Origin: Profundibacterium mesophilum KAUST100406-0324
GTDB lineage: Bacteria > Pseudomonadota > Alphaproteobacteria > Rhodobacterales > Rhodobacteraceae
Length of the DNA stretch: 64,000 nucleotides
Direction of reading: 5' to 3'
Assembly: GCF_009835145.1 (NCBI RefSeq)
Contig: NZ_APKE01000025.1
Location: 1 to 64,000 of the forward strand
Every line of letters starts with the position of its first letter. Position 1 is the stretch's first letter. Below, piece after piece: positions 1 to 7,428 of the stretch. A program made the position numbers and the translations under genes. The notes beneath the pieces were generated by a model that had not been told where the DNA came from, did not search any database, and was given only the letters and a program-made list of their open reading frames with translations.

Positions 1-2
1 GC

Positions 3-59
3 GTGCCGGACCTTCTCCCATGGAATTGGCAGCCATCGGAGCGCCAACGCGCCGCATGA
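3..59 (+). CDS. Possible C-terminal tail of an IS66-type transposase (partial)
   Basis: Eighteen in-frame codons run from the window edge to a TGA at 57-59. The peptide VPDLLPWNWQPSERQRAA contains the DLLPWNW stretch. As I remember the family, the C-terminal element of IS66 transposases often ends with a DELLPW-type motif, so this may be the tail of such a transposase lying mostly left of the window. The piece is very short and another origin is possible. It fits the mobile character of the next 2.6 kb. Confidence 0.3.
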   Translation: MPDLLPWNWQPSERQRAA

Positions 60-110
60 CCACGGCCTACGCCGGATGCTTACGATGCATAGGCATCGGA
101 TACGGTACAA

Positions 111-1073
111 ATGGCACAGCACTTTCTACTTTCAGCAGCGTCTCGCACCCTCTCGCTTCGTCAGATCTACAAGGCGGGCGAGGATGCGGCCTACGAGACC
201 TTCTGCAAGATGCGTTGGGCCGAGACCGATGGCGAGGCGATCTGCCCCCGTTGTTCGCATGACGAAACGTACAAGATCACCACGCGCCGCAAGTTCAAGT
301 GCAAGGCTTGCGCCCACCAGTTCAGCGTCACTAGCGGCACGATCTTCGCCAGCCGCAAGATGGATTTCGTGGATCTGCTGGCCGCGATCTGCATCATCGT
401 GAACGCCTCCAAGGGCGTCAGCATGATCCAACTGAGCCGCGATCTGGACTGCCAGTACAAGACGGCGTTCGTCCTGGCTCACAAGCTGCGCGAAGCAATG
501 GCGCAGGAAGTTCAGACGGGCGTTGTCCTTGACGGTCACGTTGAAATTGACGGCGCGTACTTCGGCGGCCATATCCGCCCCGAGAACGTCAAAGCCAACC
601 GCGTTGACCGCCGCTTGAAGCGTCACCAGACCGGACAGCGCCGCGTTGTCGTCGCGCTGCGCGAGCGCGCCGGTCGCACCCTTCCGTTCGTTGCCAAGCA
701 CGAAGGCGAAGGCGTGGCATTCTCAATCGAGAACGTCAGCCGCATCGCCACCATGTCAGCCGACGAAGCGTCCCACTGGGACATGCTCCACGCCGGCTGG
801 ATGGTGGACCGTGTGAACCACTCGGAAATCTACAGCGACCACGGCAAGCACACGAATATGGTAGAAAGCTTCTTCTCGCGTCTGCGCCGCATGGTGCAGG
901 GCCAGCACCACCACGTCAGCCCGCAGTACCTTCACCAGTACGCGAACCACGCCGCATGGCTTGAGGACAACCGCCGCACCGACAACGGTACGCTGGCGCA
1001 CATCATGGTGTCGAACTCAATGGACGCCCCGGTCAGCCGGTCTTGGAAAGGCTATTGGCAACGGGCGGTGTGA
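111..1073 (+). CDS. IS1595-family transposase
   Basis: A complete 320-residue transposase of the IS1595 (ISXO2-like) type, expected to cut and join the ends of its element. The N-terminal zinc ribbon has cysteines at about 45, 48, 64 and 67. The DDE domain shows EIDGAYFGG (Asp about 147), a second Asp near 218, and HTNMVESFF with Glu about 252, as the family requires. No frameshift is present, so it could be active. The start ATG lies in ACAAATGGCACAGC, and I see no clear Shine-Dalgarno sequence. It converges with the BstA-like gene 20 bp downstream. IS1595 elements sometimes carry passenger genes, so the next two genes may be cargo, but terminal repeats were not found. Confidence 0.9.
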   Translation: MAQHFLLSAASRTLSLRQIYKAGEDAAYETFCKMRWAETDGEAICPRCSHDETYKITTRRKFKCKACAHQFSVTSGTIFASRKMDFVDLLAAICIIVNASKGVSMIQLSRDLDCQYKTAFVLAHKLREAMAQEVQTGVVLDGHVEIDGAYFGGHIRPENVKANRVDRRLKRHQTGQRRVVVALRERAGRTLPFVAKHEGEGVAFSIENVSRIATMSADEASHWDMLHAGWMVDRVNHSEIYSDHGKHTNMVESFFSRLRRMVQGQHHHVSPQYLHQYANHAAWLEDNRRTDNGTLAHIMVSNSMDAPVSRSWKGYWQRAV

Positions 1074-1093
1074 TCGCCCGTTGCCATGTGTGT

Positions 1094-2017
1094 TCAGTTC
1101 TTCGACAGCCCGATCTTCGGATTCGCAGCCGCCAGCATTTTTGCGCCGATGGGAGCTTTGATCTTACCGCCTTTGACTTGCCCGTTCAGGTACGTGGGAA
1201 AGTGTTCGGCAAGATACTCTTGCTTGAACCATGCCCTGAACTCAGCAAGTGCATCGTCAGGATAGCACCAAGGGTGTTGGGGATTTGAAAGAGCCTGCGG
1301 AAAATAATCCGGATAGTTATGCTCGTACTTTTCCCTCATCCCGTAGACCGCTTCGAGATTCTCTTTTTTCCACTTTGCGCCCCACCGTTGCCCTACGCTG
1401 ATGTCAGGGACGATATGCGGTCCAACCGATATCCCTGCCTTGATCATCGGAACAATGATCCCAGCGATCTCGCGGAAAATACTGAAATACCCAAAGGGAA
1501 CAGAATCCGCGGTTAGCGTCACCCTGTCATGGAACTGCCGCCAAGAGATATCGACCGCATTGGTAGGGTTGTAGCCGACGTGGGCGTAAACAAAATCGCT
1601 TAGGCCCTTCTTGGCAAGAGTTCTGTAGCTTGAAAGCGCGTGGTCGCGAGTTCCCTGCTTTGCTTCAAAGGCGTAGTATTCAAGGATCGCCATGCACACG
1701 TGGGCAGGGATCGCATGGTTGATGGTGCCGTCTTTGACTACGGCGTAAAACGACAGAGAATCGTCATAACCCTGCTCCCGAACAATCTCTTTGATCCTTC
1801 TTTCGCGAGGCTTCAACGGCTCAGCGGCCCATTGGTCAGTGATCCTTACGATGACGGCATGGTCCACACCACACATCCGGGCGAGTCCGCGCATGTTGAG
1901 GAAGGGGGTTCCATCGTTCAGGACCCCCATCCCGACGCCGTCGATTTCCTTTTCCACCACGATTTCGAGGTCGAGTGGGTATTGGTAGCCGGTGACCGGC
2001 GAGTTATTTTCTTTCAT
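1094..2017 (-). CDS. BstA-like / P63C-like protein, putative prophage-type abortive infection factor
   Basis: A 307-residue protein of phage style. The N-terminal part has DGTPFLNMRGLARMCGV, a pattern I associate with KilA-N/BstA-type DNA-binding regions. The middle has AIPAHVCMAILEYYAFEA. The C-terminal part has a run YEHNYPDYFPQALSNPQ followed by WCYPDDALAEFRAWF, which resembles the end of BstA and P63C-domain proteins. BstA proteins are prophage-encoded abortive infection factors that stop incoming phage replication and are held in check by a DNA element next to their own gene. The assignment is from memory of these patterns. The gene converges with the transposase, is read after the winged-helix gene on the same strand, and is AT-richer than the chromosome. 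A P63C protein of unknown role is the alternative. Confidence 0.6.
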   Translation of the reverse strand: MKENNSPVTGYQYPLDLEIVVEKEIDGVGMGVLNDGTPFLNMRGLARMCGVDHAVIVRITDQWAAEPLKPRERRIKEIVREQGYDDSLSFYAVVKDGTINHAIPAHVCMAILEYYAFEAKQGTRDHALSSYRTLAKKGLSDFVYAHVGYNPTNAVDISWRQFHDRVTLTADSVPFGYFSIFREIAGIIVPMIKAGISVGPHIVPDISVGQRWGAKWKKENLEAVYGMREKYEHNYPDYFPQALSNPQHPWCYPDDALAEFRAWFKQEYLAEHFPTYLNGQVKGGKIKAPIGAKMLAAANPKIGLSKN

Positions 2018-2126
2018 ATTATGCTTTCATATCAATCACTTAAGGTGGTGACGTGAAAGCCTGCACAATCCCGAAAAAATCTTTTAGGATGATCCTTGCA
2101 AAAGAGAGTTCATGCAAACTTTCGTC

Positions 2127-2159
2127 GGTTCTGGGGTTGGTTCCAGCCTCCCCAGAACC
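2127..2159. repeat. Perfect 10-bp hairpin between the winged-helix gene and the BstA-like gene
   Basis: GGTTCTGGGG at 2127-2136 is an exact inverted copy of CCCCAGAACC at 2150-2159, with a 13-base loop. It lies in the roughly 200-bp spacer upstream of the BstA-like start (2017) and after the winged-helix stop. No T-run follows on either strand, so it is a poor intrinsic terminator. It may act as an operator, an RNA structure or, by analogy with BstA loci, a self-immunity element. Confidence 0.75.
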
Positions 2160-2215
2160 ATCATAGCAGATACGACGACGCCCGCGAAAGAATATCTCAT
2201 GGGCCACTTTGGCTG

Positions 2216-2602
2216 TTAACGGATCTTCCACACATACCGCCGCATCCGGTCCTTCTCGCGACTAACCGTCTCAGATTCCTTGAGCGTGTGCAGGCACTGG
2301 TACAGCCGCTTGTAGACCGTCCTGTAGGGCAGGCCCTCGGCTTCCGCGATGTGCGCCGCTATCTGCGGCCCTGTCTTCGGTCCGTCGCGTAGAGCCGCCA
2401 GCACAGCGATCCGCAGCTTGCCCCTCTTGAACAGGCGTTCCGTCTTCACCGGCACATGGGCCACTTCATGCCCGCGCAGGCGCAGTAGCTCGTCCACCTC
2501 AGCCAATCCAGGCGCACCGTCGCGCAGGCACTCCGCTCGGATATAAAGCAGGGCGTTGCGGATGGTGTCCTCTGACACGCGGCCTAGGCGAAGTTGTTTC
2601 AT
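2216..2602 (-). CDS. Small winged-helix-like protein of unknown function
   Basis: A 128-residue basic protein that I do not recognise by name. The segment from about residue 60 (KRGKLRIAVLAALRDGPKTG, then PQIAAHIAEAEGLPYRTVYKRLYQCL) reads as a winged helix-turn-helix, with GLPYRTVYKRL as the likely recognition helix. The end is rich in Arg and Lys (REKDRMRRYVWKIR). The N-terminal part (DTIRNALLYIRAECLRDGA) looks helical. It is the first gene on the minus strand before the BstA-like gene and shares its lower GC. A palindrome just upstream of its start could be its own operator. A role as repressor of the island is inferred from position and fold only. Confidence 0.7.
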   Translation of the reverse strand: MKQLRLGRVSEDTIRNALLYIRAECLRDGAPGLAEVDELLRLRGHEVAHVPVKTERLFKRGKLRIAVLAALRDGPKTGPQIAAHIAEAEGLPYRTVYKRLYQCLHTLKESETVSREKDRMRRYVWKIR

Positions 2603-2615
2603 GCCATCAGGATAG

Positions 2616-2627
2616 CGGTTACAACCG
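2616..2627. promoter_or_regulatory. Palindrome upstream of the winged-helix gene
   Basis: CGGTT-AC-AACCG is a perfect inverted repeat with a 2-bp centre, ending 13 bp before the ATG at 2602 (minus strand). The position suits an operator for the winged-helix protein. No clear -35/-10 pair can be assigned. Confidence 0.4.
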
Positions 2628-2663
2628 TTGTATGCTTGGTGCGTTTGCTACCTAAGGCCGCAG

Positions 2664-2846
2664 ATCTGCCATGACGAGATCCATGTCAGCCTGGGCGAGA
2701 CGGAACTGGCCCGCTCCTTCAACACCATCGAGGCCCTGCGCGCGCATCCGCGCCTCGCGACCTTCATCGCCTGGGTGGCGAGCCGGCCTCCGGGCTTTCA
2801 TTCGCGCCGCGCGGGGAGCCGCAGGGGGCGCCGTTCGCGCCGCTGA
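2664..2846 (+). pseudogene. 3' remnant of a gene cut by the island, possibly a LysR-type regulator
   Basis: An open frame with chromosomal GC encodes CHDEIHVSLGETELARSF, then NTIEALRAHPRLATFIAWVA and an Arg-rich tail, ending in TGA at 2844-2846. No plausible start with a ribosome-binding site precedes it, and sequence character changes abruptly just upstream. The ending resembles the C-terminus of LysR-family regulators (HPRLATFIAWV), but this is a weak assignment. The missing 5' part would lie left of the window if one insertion separated the halves. It ends 2 bp before the stop of the convergent crotonase gene. Confidence 0.5.
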
Positions 2847-2848
2847 TC

Positions 2849-3472
2849 TCATGGGGCCGCGCCGCCGCGAAGCATCGCCTTGATCGCCGCGGCATGGCCG
2901 GGCGATGCGCCGCAGGCATCCGCGCAAAGCGCCTGCGCCGTCTGCAGCAGTGTATCGGATGCCGCGATGCGTTCGATCAGTCCGATGCGCAGCGCCTCCT
3001 CGGTGCCGATCCGCGCCCCGGCCAGCAGGATCAGGGCGGCACGCGCCGGTCCGACCAGCGCGGTGAGGCGGGCGGGGTCCGATGGCTGTGGCAGGAAGCC
3101 GCGTTTCATCACCGGGTAGAATATCTCGCTTCCCGGCACGGCGATGCGCAGATCGCAGGCCAGCACCATACCCAGCGCGCCTCCGGCGGCCGTGCCGTTC
3201 AGGGCGGCGATGCTCGGGCAGGGCAGGGAGGCGATGGCGCCCGAGAGCGTCTCCCACAGGGGCGATGTCGCAAGTCCCGCGCGCGCCTGCGCAAGATCGG
3301 CGCCGGCGGAGAAGACAGCGCCCGTGCCCGTCACGATCACCGCGCGTGCGCCGCGCGCCCCCGCGACATGCCCGATCAACGCCTCGAGCATGGGCGCGGT
3401 CAGCGCGTTGGCCTTGTCGGGCCGGGCGAGGCGGATCGTGACGATCCCCTGCGCCTCGTGGCAGTCGATCAC
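2849..3472 (-). CDS. Enoyl-CoA hydratase/isomerase (crotonase) family protein
   Basis: A 207-residue crotonase-fold protein. Family marks are RPDKANALT near residue 18, FSAGADLAQA, the oxyanion-hole region NGTAAGGALGMVLACDLRIA, and the helix starting GTEEALRIGLIE. It is shorter than typical enoyl-CoA hydratases of about 260 residues. The place where hydratases carry catalytic Glu144 reads YPVMKRG instead of PEVKLG, and the second Glu region reads ARAALILLAG, so both acids seem absent. The substrate is therefore unclear. The GTG start overlaps the SDR stop by four bases (GTGA), so the two are very likely co-translated. It may serve degradation of an acyl-CoA or be an isomerase-like member. Confidence 0.85.
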   Translation of the reverse strand: MIDCHEAQGIVTIRLARPDKANALTAPMLEALIGHVAGARGARAVIVTGTGAVFSAGADLAQARAGLATSPLWETLSGAIASLPCPSIAALNGTAAGGALGMVLACDLRIAVPGSEIFYPVMKRGFLPQPSDPARLTALVGPARAALILLAGARIGTEEALRIGLIERIAASDTLLQTAQALCADACGASPGHAAAIKAMLRGGAAP

Positions 3473-4227
3473 CGCGACAGGCCGATCTTGGTCCTGATCT
3501 CTTCCTCGCGCAGCGAGATCTCATCGCCCAGATGCGCGTCGGCCTCCGGGCCGCACATCCACAGGAGCGCCCTTGCCGGCCATTCCGCCGGGATATGCGC
3601 CGACCAGTCGAGCTGGCTCACGGGGTTGATGCCGCTATGCTTGATCTCGCGCTGCATCTCGGTGGCGACGGTTCCGGGCGACAGGCCCATGATGCGCAGG
3701 CCGCGACCGCTGTTTTCCAGATGCGCCGCACGCGTCAGCATCGCCGCGCCCGCCTTGGCCGCGCAATATTGCGACCAGGCCTCGACGGGATTGTGCGCCG
3801 CGCCGGAGGAAACGGTCACGATGGTGCCCGAGCGCTGCGCGCGCATCACCGGAAGGGCGGCGCGCATCCCGTGAAACACACCCTTGAGGTTGATGTCGAT
3901 CGACTGGCTCCAGGCATCGGGATCGACCTCCGACAGGTGGGCGATCGGCTCGATGACCCCGGCATTGTTGATCACGACATCGAGCCCGCCGAAGGCCGCG
4001 CGTGCTGCCTCGAACGCGGCCTGCACCTCCCAGAAGCGCGACACGTCGCAGGGGATCGCGATGGCCGTATCGGGGCCAAGCTCGCCCGCCAGCTCGGCGA
4101 TCGCGTCGCCGCTGCGCGCCAGAAGGGCCACCTTCGCGCCGGCCTCGGCGAAAACGCGGGCCGTCTGCGCCCCGATCCCGCGGCTCGCCCCGGTGATGAC
4201 CGCCGTCTTTCCAGTCAAGGCTCCCAT
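3469..4227 (-). CDS. SDR-family NAD(P)-dependent oxidoreductase
   Basis: A classical 252-residue short-chain dehydrogenase/reductase. The Rossmann motif TGASRGIG lies near residue 12, NNAG near 87, and the catalytic Ser and YCAAK near 140-156. The C-terminal part is less conserved. It oxidises or reduces a hydroxyl/keto group on an unknown substrate in the cytoplasm. It is the first gene of a two-gene unit with the crotonase-like protein, with the stop and next start overlapping as GTGA. That pairing suggests an acyl-CoA or ketone route, but this is inference. The start ATG at 4227 follows AGGAGG in the leader. Confidence 0.9.
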   Translation of the reverse strand: MGALTGKTAVITGASRGIGAQTARVFAEAGAKVALLARSGDAIAELAGELGPDTAIAIPCDVSRFWEVQAAFEAARAAFGGLDVVINNAGVIEPIAHLSEVDPDAWSQSIDINLKGVFHGMRAALPVMRAQRSGTIVTVSSGAAHNPVEAWSQYCAAKAGAAMLTRAAHLENSGRGLRIMGLSPGTVATEMQREIKHSGINPVSQLDWSAHIPAEWPARALLWMCGPEADAHLGDEISLREEEIRTKIGLSR

Positions 4228-4369
4228 GAAATCCTCCTATGGCATTCCGCCTGAAGGCTATCTGCCGCGGACGCGATGATCCAGCGCGAAGCGAGCGGGA
4301 ATATCGCGCCCGAATGCGCCGCCCCGGCGCGGCGCGTGACCCGCGCCGGACCCGAGCGGGCCGCAGAGG

Positions 4370-4402
4370 CATGGCACGGGCATGGCACGGGCATGGCACG
4401 GG
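4370..4402 (+). repeat. Three tandem copies of an 11-bp unit
   Basis: CATGGCACGGG occurs three times head to tail at 4370-4380, 4381-4391 and 4392-4402, in the 259-bp gap between the divergent SDR and DUF2125 genes. No function is evident; it may be slippage or iterated binding sites. Nothing else recognisable is in the gap. Confidence 0.9.
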
Positions 4403-4486
4403 CGCCCGCCCGGGCCTTGCCTTGCGCTTGACCCCGGCGGCGCGCCCTCCAATTGTATGGGCAGTGACCGCCAAGAGGGGTAGAAC

Positions 4487-6016
4487 GTGCTTCGCAACAT
4501 CATTCGCCGGAACGCTCTCGGGGCCCCGGTCGTCGTCCATGCCTTCGCAGTGCTCGCATGGAGCGCGGGCCCGGCCGCGGCGCAGATCACGCCTGACGCG
4601 CTGTGGGAGAGCTGGAAGTCGCTTGGCGCGGCCTCGGGACAGACCCTCTTGGCGGACCGGCAGGACCGCGAGGGCGGCGCCCTGCAGCTGCGCGAGCTGA
4701 CGGCGGAGGCGATCCTGCCCGACGGGGTGATGCGCACCCGTATCGACATGGTCCGGCTCGCACCCAATCCCGATGGCAGCGTCGCGATCGAGGTCTCGCC
4801 GCGCTACGATATCAGCTTCCTGCCCGCGCCGGGAGATCCGGCGGGGATGCGGGTCGACCTGACGCTGGTGAGCGAGGGGCTCGAGATGACCGCGCGGGGC
4901 GACCCGGCGCGCGTGCGCTACGACATCGAAGCCGATGCGCTGCGCGTGACATCGGTTCCCGGCCCGGCCGACGCGCGCGCTCCGATCGACCTTGCGTTCA
5001 CGTTCGAGGATGTCAGCGGCCTTTACGGCGTCGCCGGCGACGGTTCCGCGCCCGGCATCACCTCCGATCTGCGGGCCGCGCGGGCCGCGCTCACGCTTTC
5101 CGCGGTCGATCCCGAGGGCGGCGGCGGGCGCGCGGCCCTCACCGCCAGCTATGACGACGTGACCCTCGCCGCCCGCAGCGACGGCTCGGGTCCGGGCGGC
5201 GATGTCGCCGCGGCGCTGCTGAGCGGAGAGGCCACGGCCCGCGCCGCGATCGCCCATGAGGGCGGACGCTTCGAGCTGACCTATTCGGGCGGCGGCAGCG
5301 AGAGCCGCATCGCCGGAAACAGCCGCGGCGGCGGTTTCGATTCGGCGGTCGAGGACGGGACGATGCGCTATGCCCTGCGCTCCGACGGGCTCGCCTTCGA
5401 GTTCCTGTCCGAGCGATTGGGACTGGCGCCGATCGGCGCCGCGTTCGACCGGCTGCGCGCACGCGCCGAGCTGCCCGTGGCCGCCTCCGACGCGGCCTCT
5501 CCCTTCGCGCTTCTGCTCGATCTGGCCGGCCTGACGCTGTCAGAGCCGATCTGGACGGTCCTCGACCCGTCGGGGGTCCTGCCGCGCGATCCGGCAAGGC
5601 TCCTGCTGGAGATGGACGGAACGGCGCAGGTGACCGGCGATCTGACCGACCCGGCGGCGCTTGCCGAAGGGGTGCCGCCGCTCGAGCCGCGGACGCTGGA
5701 GCTGCGCGACCTGGCGCTGTCGGTCGCGGGGGCCGAGCTGAGCGGGACCGGGACGCTGACCTTCGATCCCGAGGACAGGCACAGTTATCCCGGTTTTCCC
5801 GCCCCGACCGGTGCCGTGCAGCTCTGGTTGAAAGGCAGCACGGGACTGATCGAGAACCTTGCCAGGATCGGGGTGATCCCGCCGGGACAGGCGATGGGGG
5901 CCCAGATGATGCTCGGCATGTTCGCATCCCCCGCCGAGGCGCCCGACACCGTGCGCAGCCGCATCGAGTTCGGCCCCGACGGCACCATCACCGCCAATGG
6001 CCAGCGCCTGCGCTGA
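4487..6016 (+). CDS. DUF2125 domain-containing exported protein
   Basis: A 509-residue protein of the DUF2125 family, which is common in Alphaproteobacteria and has no assigned reaction. A signal peptide is visible (hydrophobic stretch GAPVVVHAFAVLAWSAG, then an AAAQ cleavage site near residue 33), so it is exported. The rest is beta-rich with many alternating hydrophobic residues, and a possible AsmA-like envelope fold is only inference. I chose the GTG at 4487 because AGAGGGG lies six bases upstream and the signal peptide starts directly after. The gene stands alone between divergent SDR and pmbA. Confidence 0.85.
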   Translation: MLRNIIRRNALGAPVVVHAFAVLAWSAGPAAAQITPDALWESWKSLGAASGQTLLADRQDREGGALQLRELTAEAILPDGVMRTRIDMVRLAPNPDGSVAIEVSPRYDISFLPAPGDPAGMRVDLTLVSEGLEMTARGDPARVRYDIEADALRVTSVPGPADARAPIDLAFTFEDVSGLYGVAGDGSAPGITSDLRAARAALTLSAVDPEGGGGRAALTASYDDVTLAARSDGSGPGGDVAAALLSGEATARAAIAHEGGRFELTYSGGGSESRIAGNSRGGGFDSAVEDGTMRYALRSDGLAFEFLSERLGLAPIGAAFDRLRARAELPVAASDAASPFALLLDLAGLTLSEPIWTVLDPSGVLPRDPARLLLEMDGTAQVTGDLTDPAALAEGVPPLEPRTLELRDLALSVAGAELSGTGTLTFDPEDRHSYPGFPAPTGAVQLWLKGSTGLIENLARIGVIPPGQAMGAQMMLGMFASPAEAPDTVRSRIEFGPDGTITANGQRLR

Positions 6017-6081
6017 GCCGCGCCCTTGCACCCTCGCACACCCACGCTTAGGTCCAGAGCTGACCCGCAGGAGCCATCGCA

Positions 6082-7428
6082 ATGTCCGACCGTCTTGAAC
6101 AACTCGCCTCAGACCTGCTCGCGCAGGCCAGGAAGGCGGGGGCCGACGCGGCCGACGCGATCGCCGTGGACGGCACCTCGATCTCCATCGACGTGCTCAA
6201 TGGCCGTCTCGAACATGCCGAGCGCTCGGAGGGTGTCGATATCGGTCTGCGGGTCCTGATCGGCCAGAGGCAGGCCTGCGTCTCGGCCTCCGACATCAAG
6301 CCCGAGACCCTCGCCACGATGGCCGCGCGCGCGGTGGCGATGGCCCGCGAGGCCCCCGCCGACGACACGCTCGGCCTCGCCGATCCCGACCAGCTGGCGC
6401 GCGAATGGGACCTGGCGGCGCTCGACCTGGCCGATCCTGCCGCCGAACCCGATCCCGCGACGCTCGAGGCGCTCGCCTGCCGGGCCGAGGCCGCCGCGCT
6501 GGGGGTCGAGGGTGTCTCGCAGGTGCAATCGGCGAGCGCCGGCTACGGGCGCCGGGCGATCCATGTCGCGGCGAGCAATGGCTTCAGCGGCGGCTACGCC
6601 CGGACCGATACCGCGCTCTCCTGCGTCGCGATCACCGGCAGCGGCAGCGGAATGGAGCGCGATTACGACGGCGAGACCCGCATCTACGCCGCCGACATGC
6701 CCGACCCCGAGACGATCGGGCGGCGCGCCGGCGAACGCACGGTGGCCCGCAACGGCGCGCGCCGTCCCAGGACCGGCGCCTATCCGGTGATCTATGACGA
6801 GCGGATCTCGACCGGGCTGATCGGGCATTTGCTGCAGGCGGCCAATGGCGCGGCCGTGGCACGCGGCGCCTCCTGGTTGCGCGGCGCGCTCGGCACGCAG
6901 GTTTTGCCGGAGGGGCTCTCGATCATCGAAGATCCGCGGCGTCCGCGCTGTGCGGGATCGCGGCCCTTCGACGCCGAGGGGCTGCCCACCACGCGGCGGG
7001 CCATCGTCGAGGACGGCGTTCTGTGCGGCTGGACGCTCGATCTGGCCACGGCCCGCAAGCTGGGGATGCGCAGCACGGCGAACGCGGCGCGCGGCACATC
7101 CGGCCCGCCGGCCCCCGTGACAGGCAACATCTCCTTGACGCAAGGCACGCTCAGCCGCGAGGCGATGATGCGGGAGATCGGGACGGGGCTGCTCGTCACC
7201 TCGATGCTCGGCAGCTCGATCAACCCCAACACGGGCGACTATTCGCGCGGCGCGTCGGGCTTCTGGATCGAGAATGGCGAGATCGCCTATCCGGTGAACG
7301 AGATCACCCTGGCCGGCTCCCTGCCGCAGATGCTGCGCAGCATCGTGCCGGCCAATGACGCCCGCCCGCATCTGAGCCGCCGCGTGCCCTCGCTCCTGGT
7401 CGAGGGGCTGACCCTTGCCGGCGACTGA
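6082..7428 (+). CDS. pmbA: TldE/PmbA-family metalloprotease subunit
   Basis: A 448-residue PmbA (TldE) protein. With TldD it forms a heterodimeric protease that trims modified peptides and unfolded proteins. TldD supplies the zinc motif, and as expected no HExxxH is seen here. Family marks are the N-terminal helix (AGADAADAIAVDGTSISIDV), GVDIGLRVLIG, and the C-terminal SSINPNTGDYSRGASGFWIENG and VNEITLAGSLPQMLRSI. The ATG at 6082 follows AGGAG nine bases upstream. Its end overlaps the start of cysQ by 14 bp, so the two are probably one unit. No tldD gene lies in this window. Confidence 0.93.
   Translation: MSDRLEQLASDLLAQARKAGADAADAIAVDGTSISIDVLNGRLEHAERSEGVDIGLRVLIGQRQACVSASDIKPETLATMAARAVAMAREAPADDTLGLADPDQLAREWDLAALDLADPAAEPDPATLEALACRAEAAALGVEGVSQVQSASAGYGRRAIHVAASNGFSGGYARTDTALSCVAITGSGSGMERDYDGETRIYAADMPDPETIGRRAGERTVARNGARRPRTGAYPVIYDERISTGLIGHLLQAANGAAVARGASWLRGALGTQVLPEGLSIIEDPRRPRCAGSRPFDAEGLPTTRRAIVEDGVLCGWTLDLATARKLGMRSTANAARGTSGPPAPVTGNISLTQGTLSREAMMREIGTGLLVTSMLGSSINPNTGDYSRGASGFWIENGEIAYPVNEITLAGSLPQMLRSIVPANDARPHLSRRVPSLLVEGLTLAGD

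Larger units (their letters stand above)
1..2660. mobile_element. AT-richer mobile island carrying a transposase and a putative defence gene
   Basis: From the left edge to about 2660 the sequence is clearly less GC-rich and uses A/T-ending codons more often than everything to the right. It holds a transposase, a BstA-like gene and a winged-helix gene. At its right edge the remnant of a chromosomal-style gene starts abruptly near 2664 without a start codon. I looked for terminal inverted repeats near 85-120 and 2600-2680 and found none that convinced me, so the ends are approximate and more than one insertion event is possible. Confidence 0.55.

Noticed and set aside
85-2680. Terminal inverted repeats for an IS1595 transposon with passenger genes
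   Set aside because: I compared the sequence before the transposase with the right edge in both orientations and found only short, scattered matches such as TGGCAT.
3635-5257. A 540-codon minus-strand frame across the SDR and DUF2125 region
   Set aside because: Its product is Arg-rich shadow sequence spanning two better supported genes on different strands.
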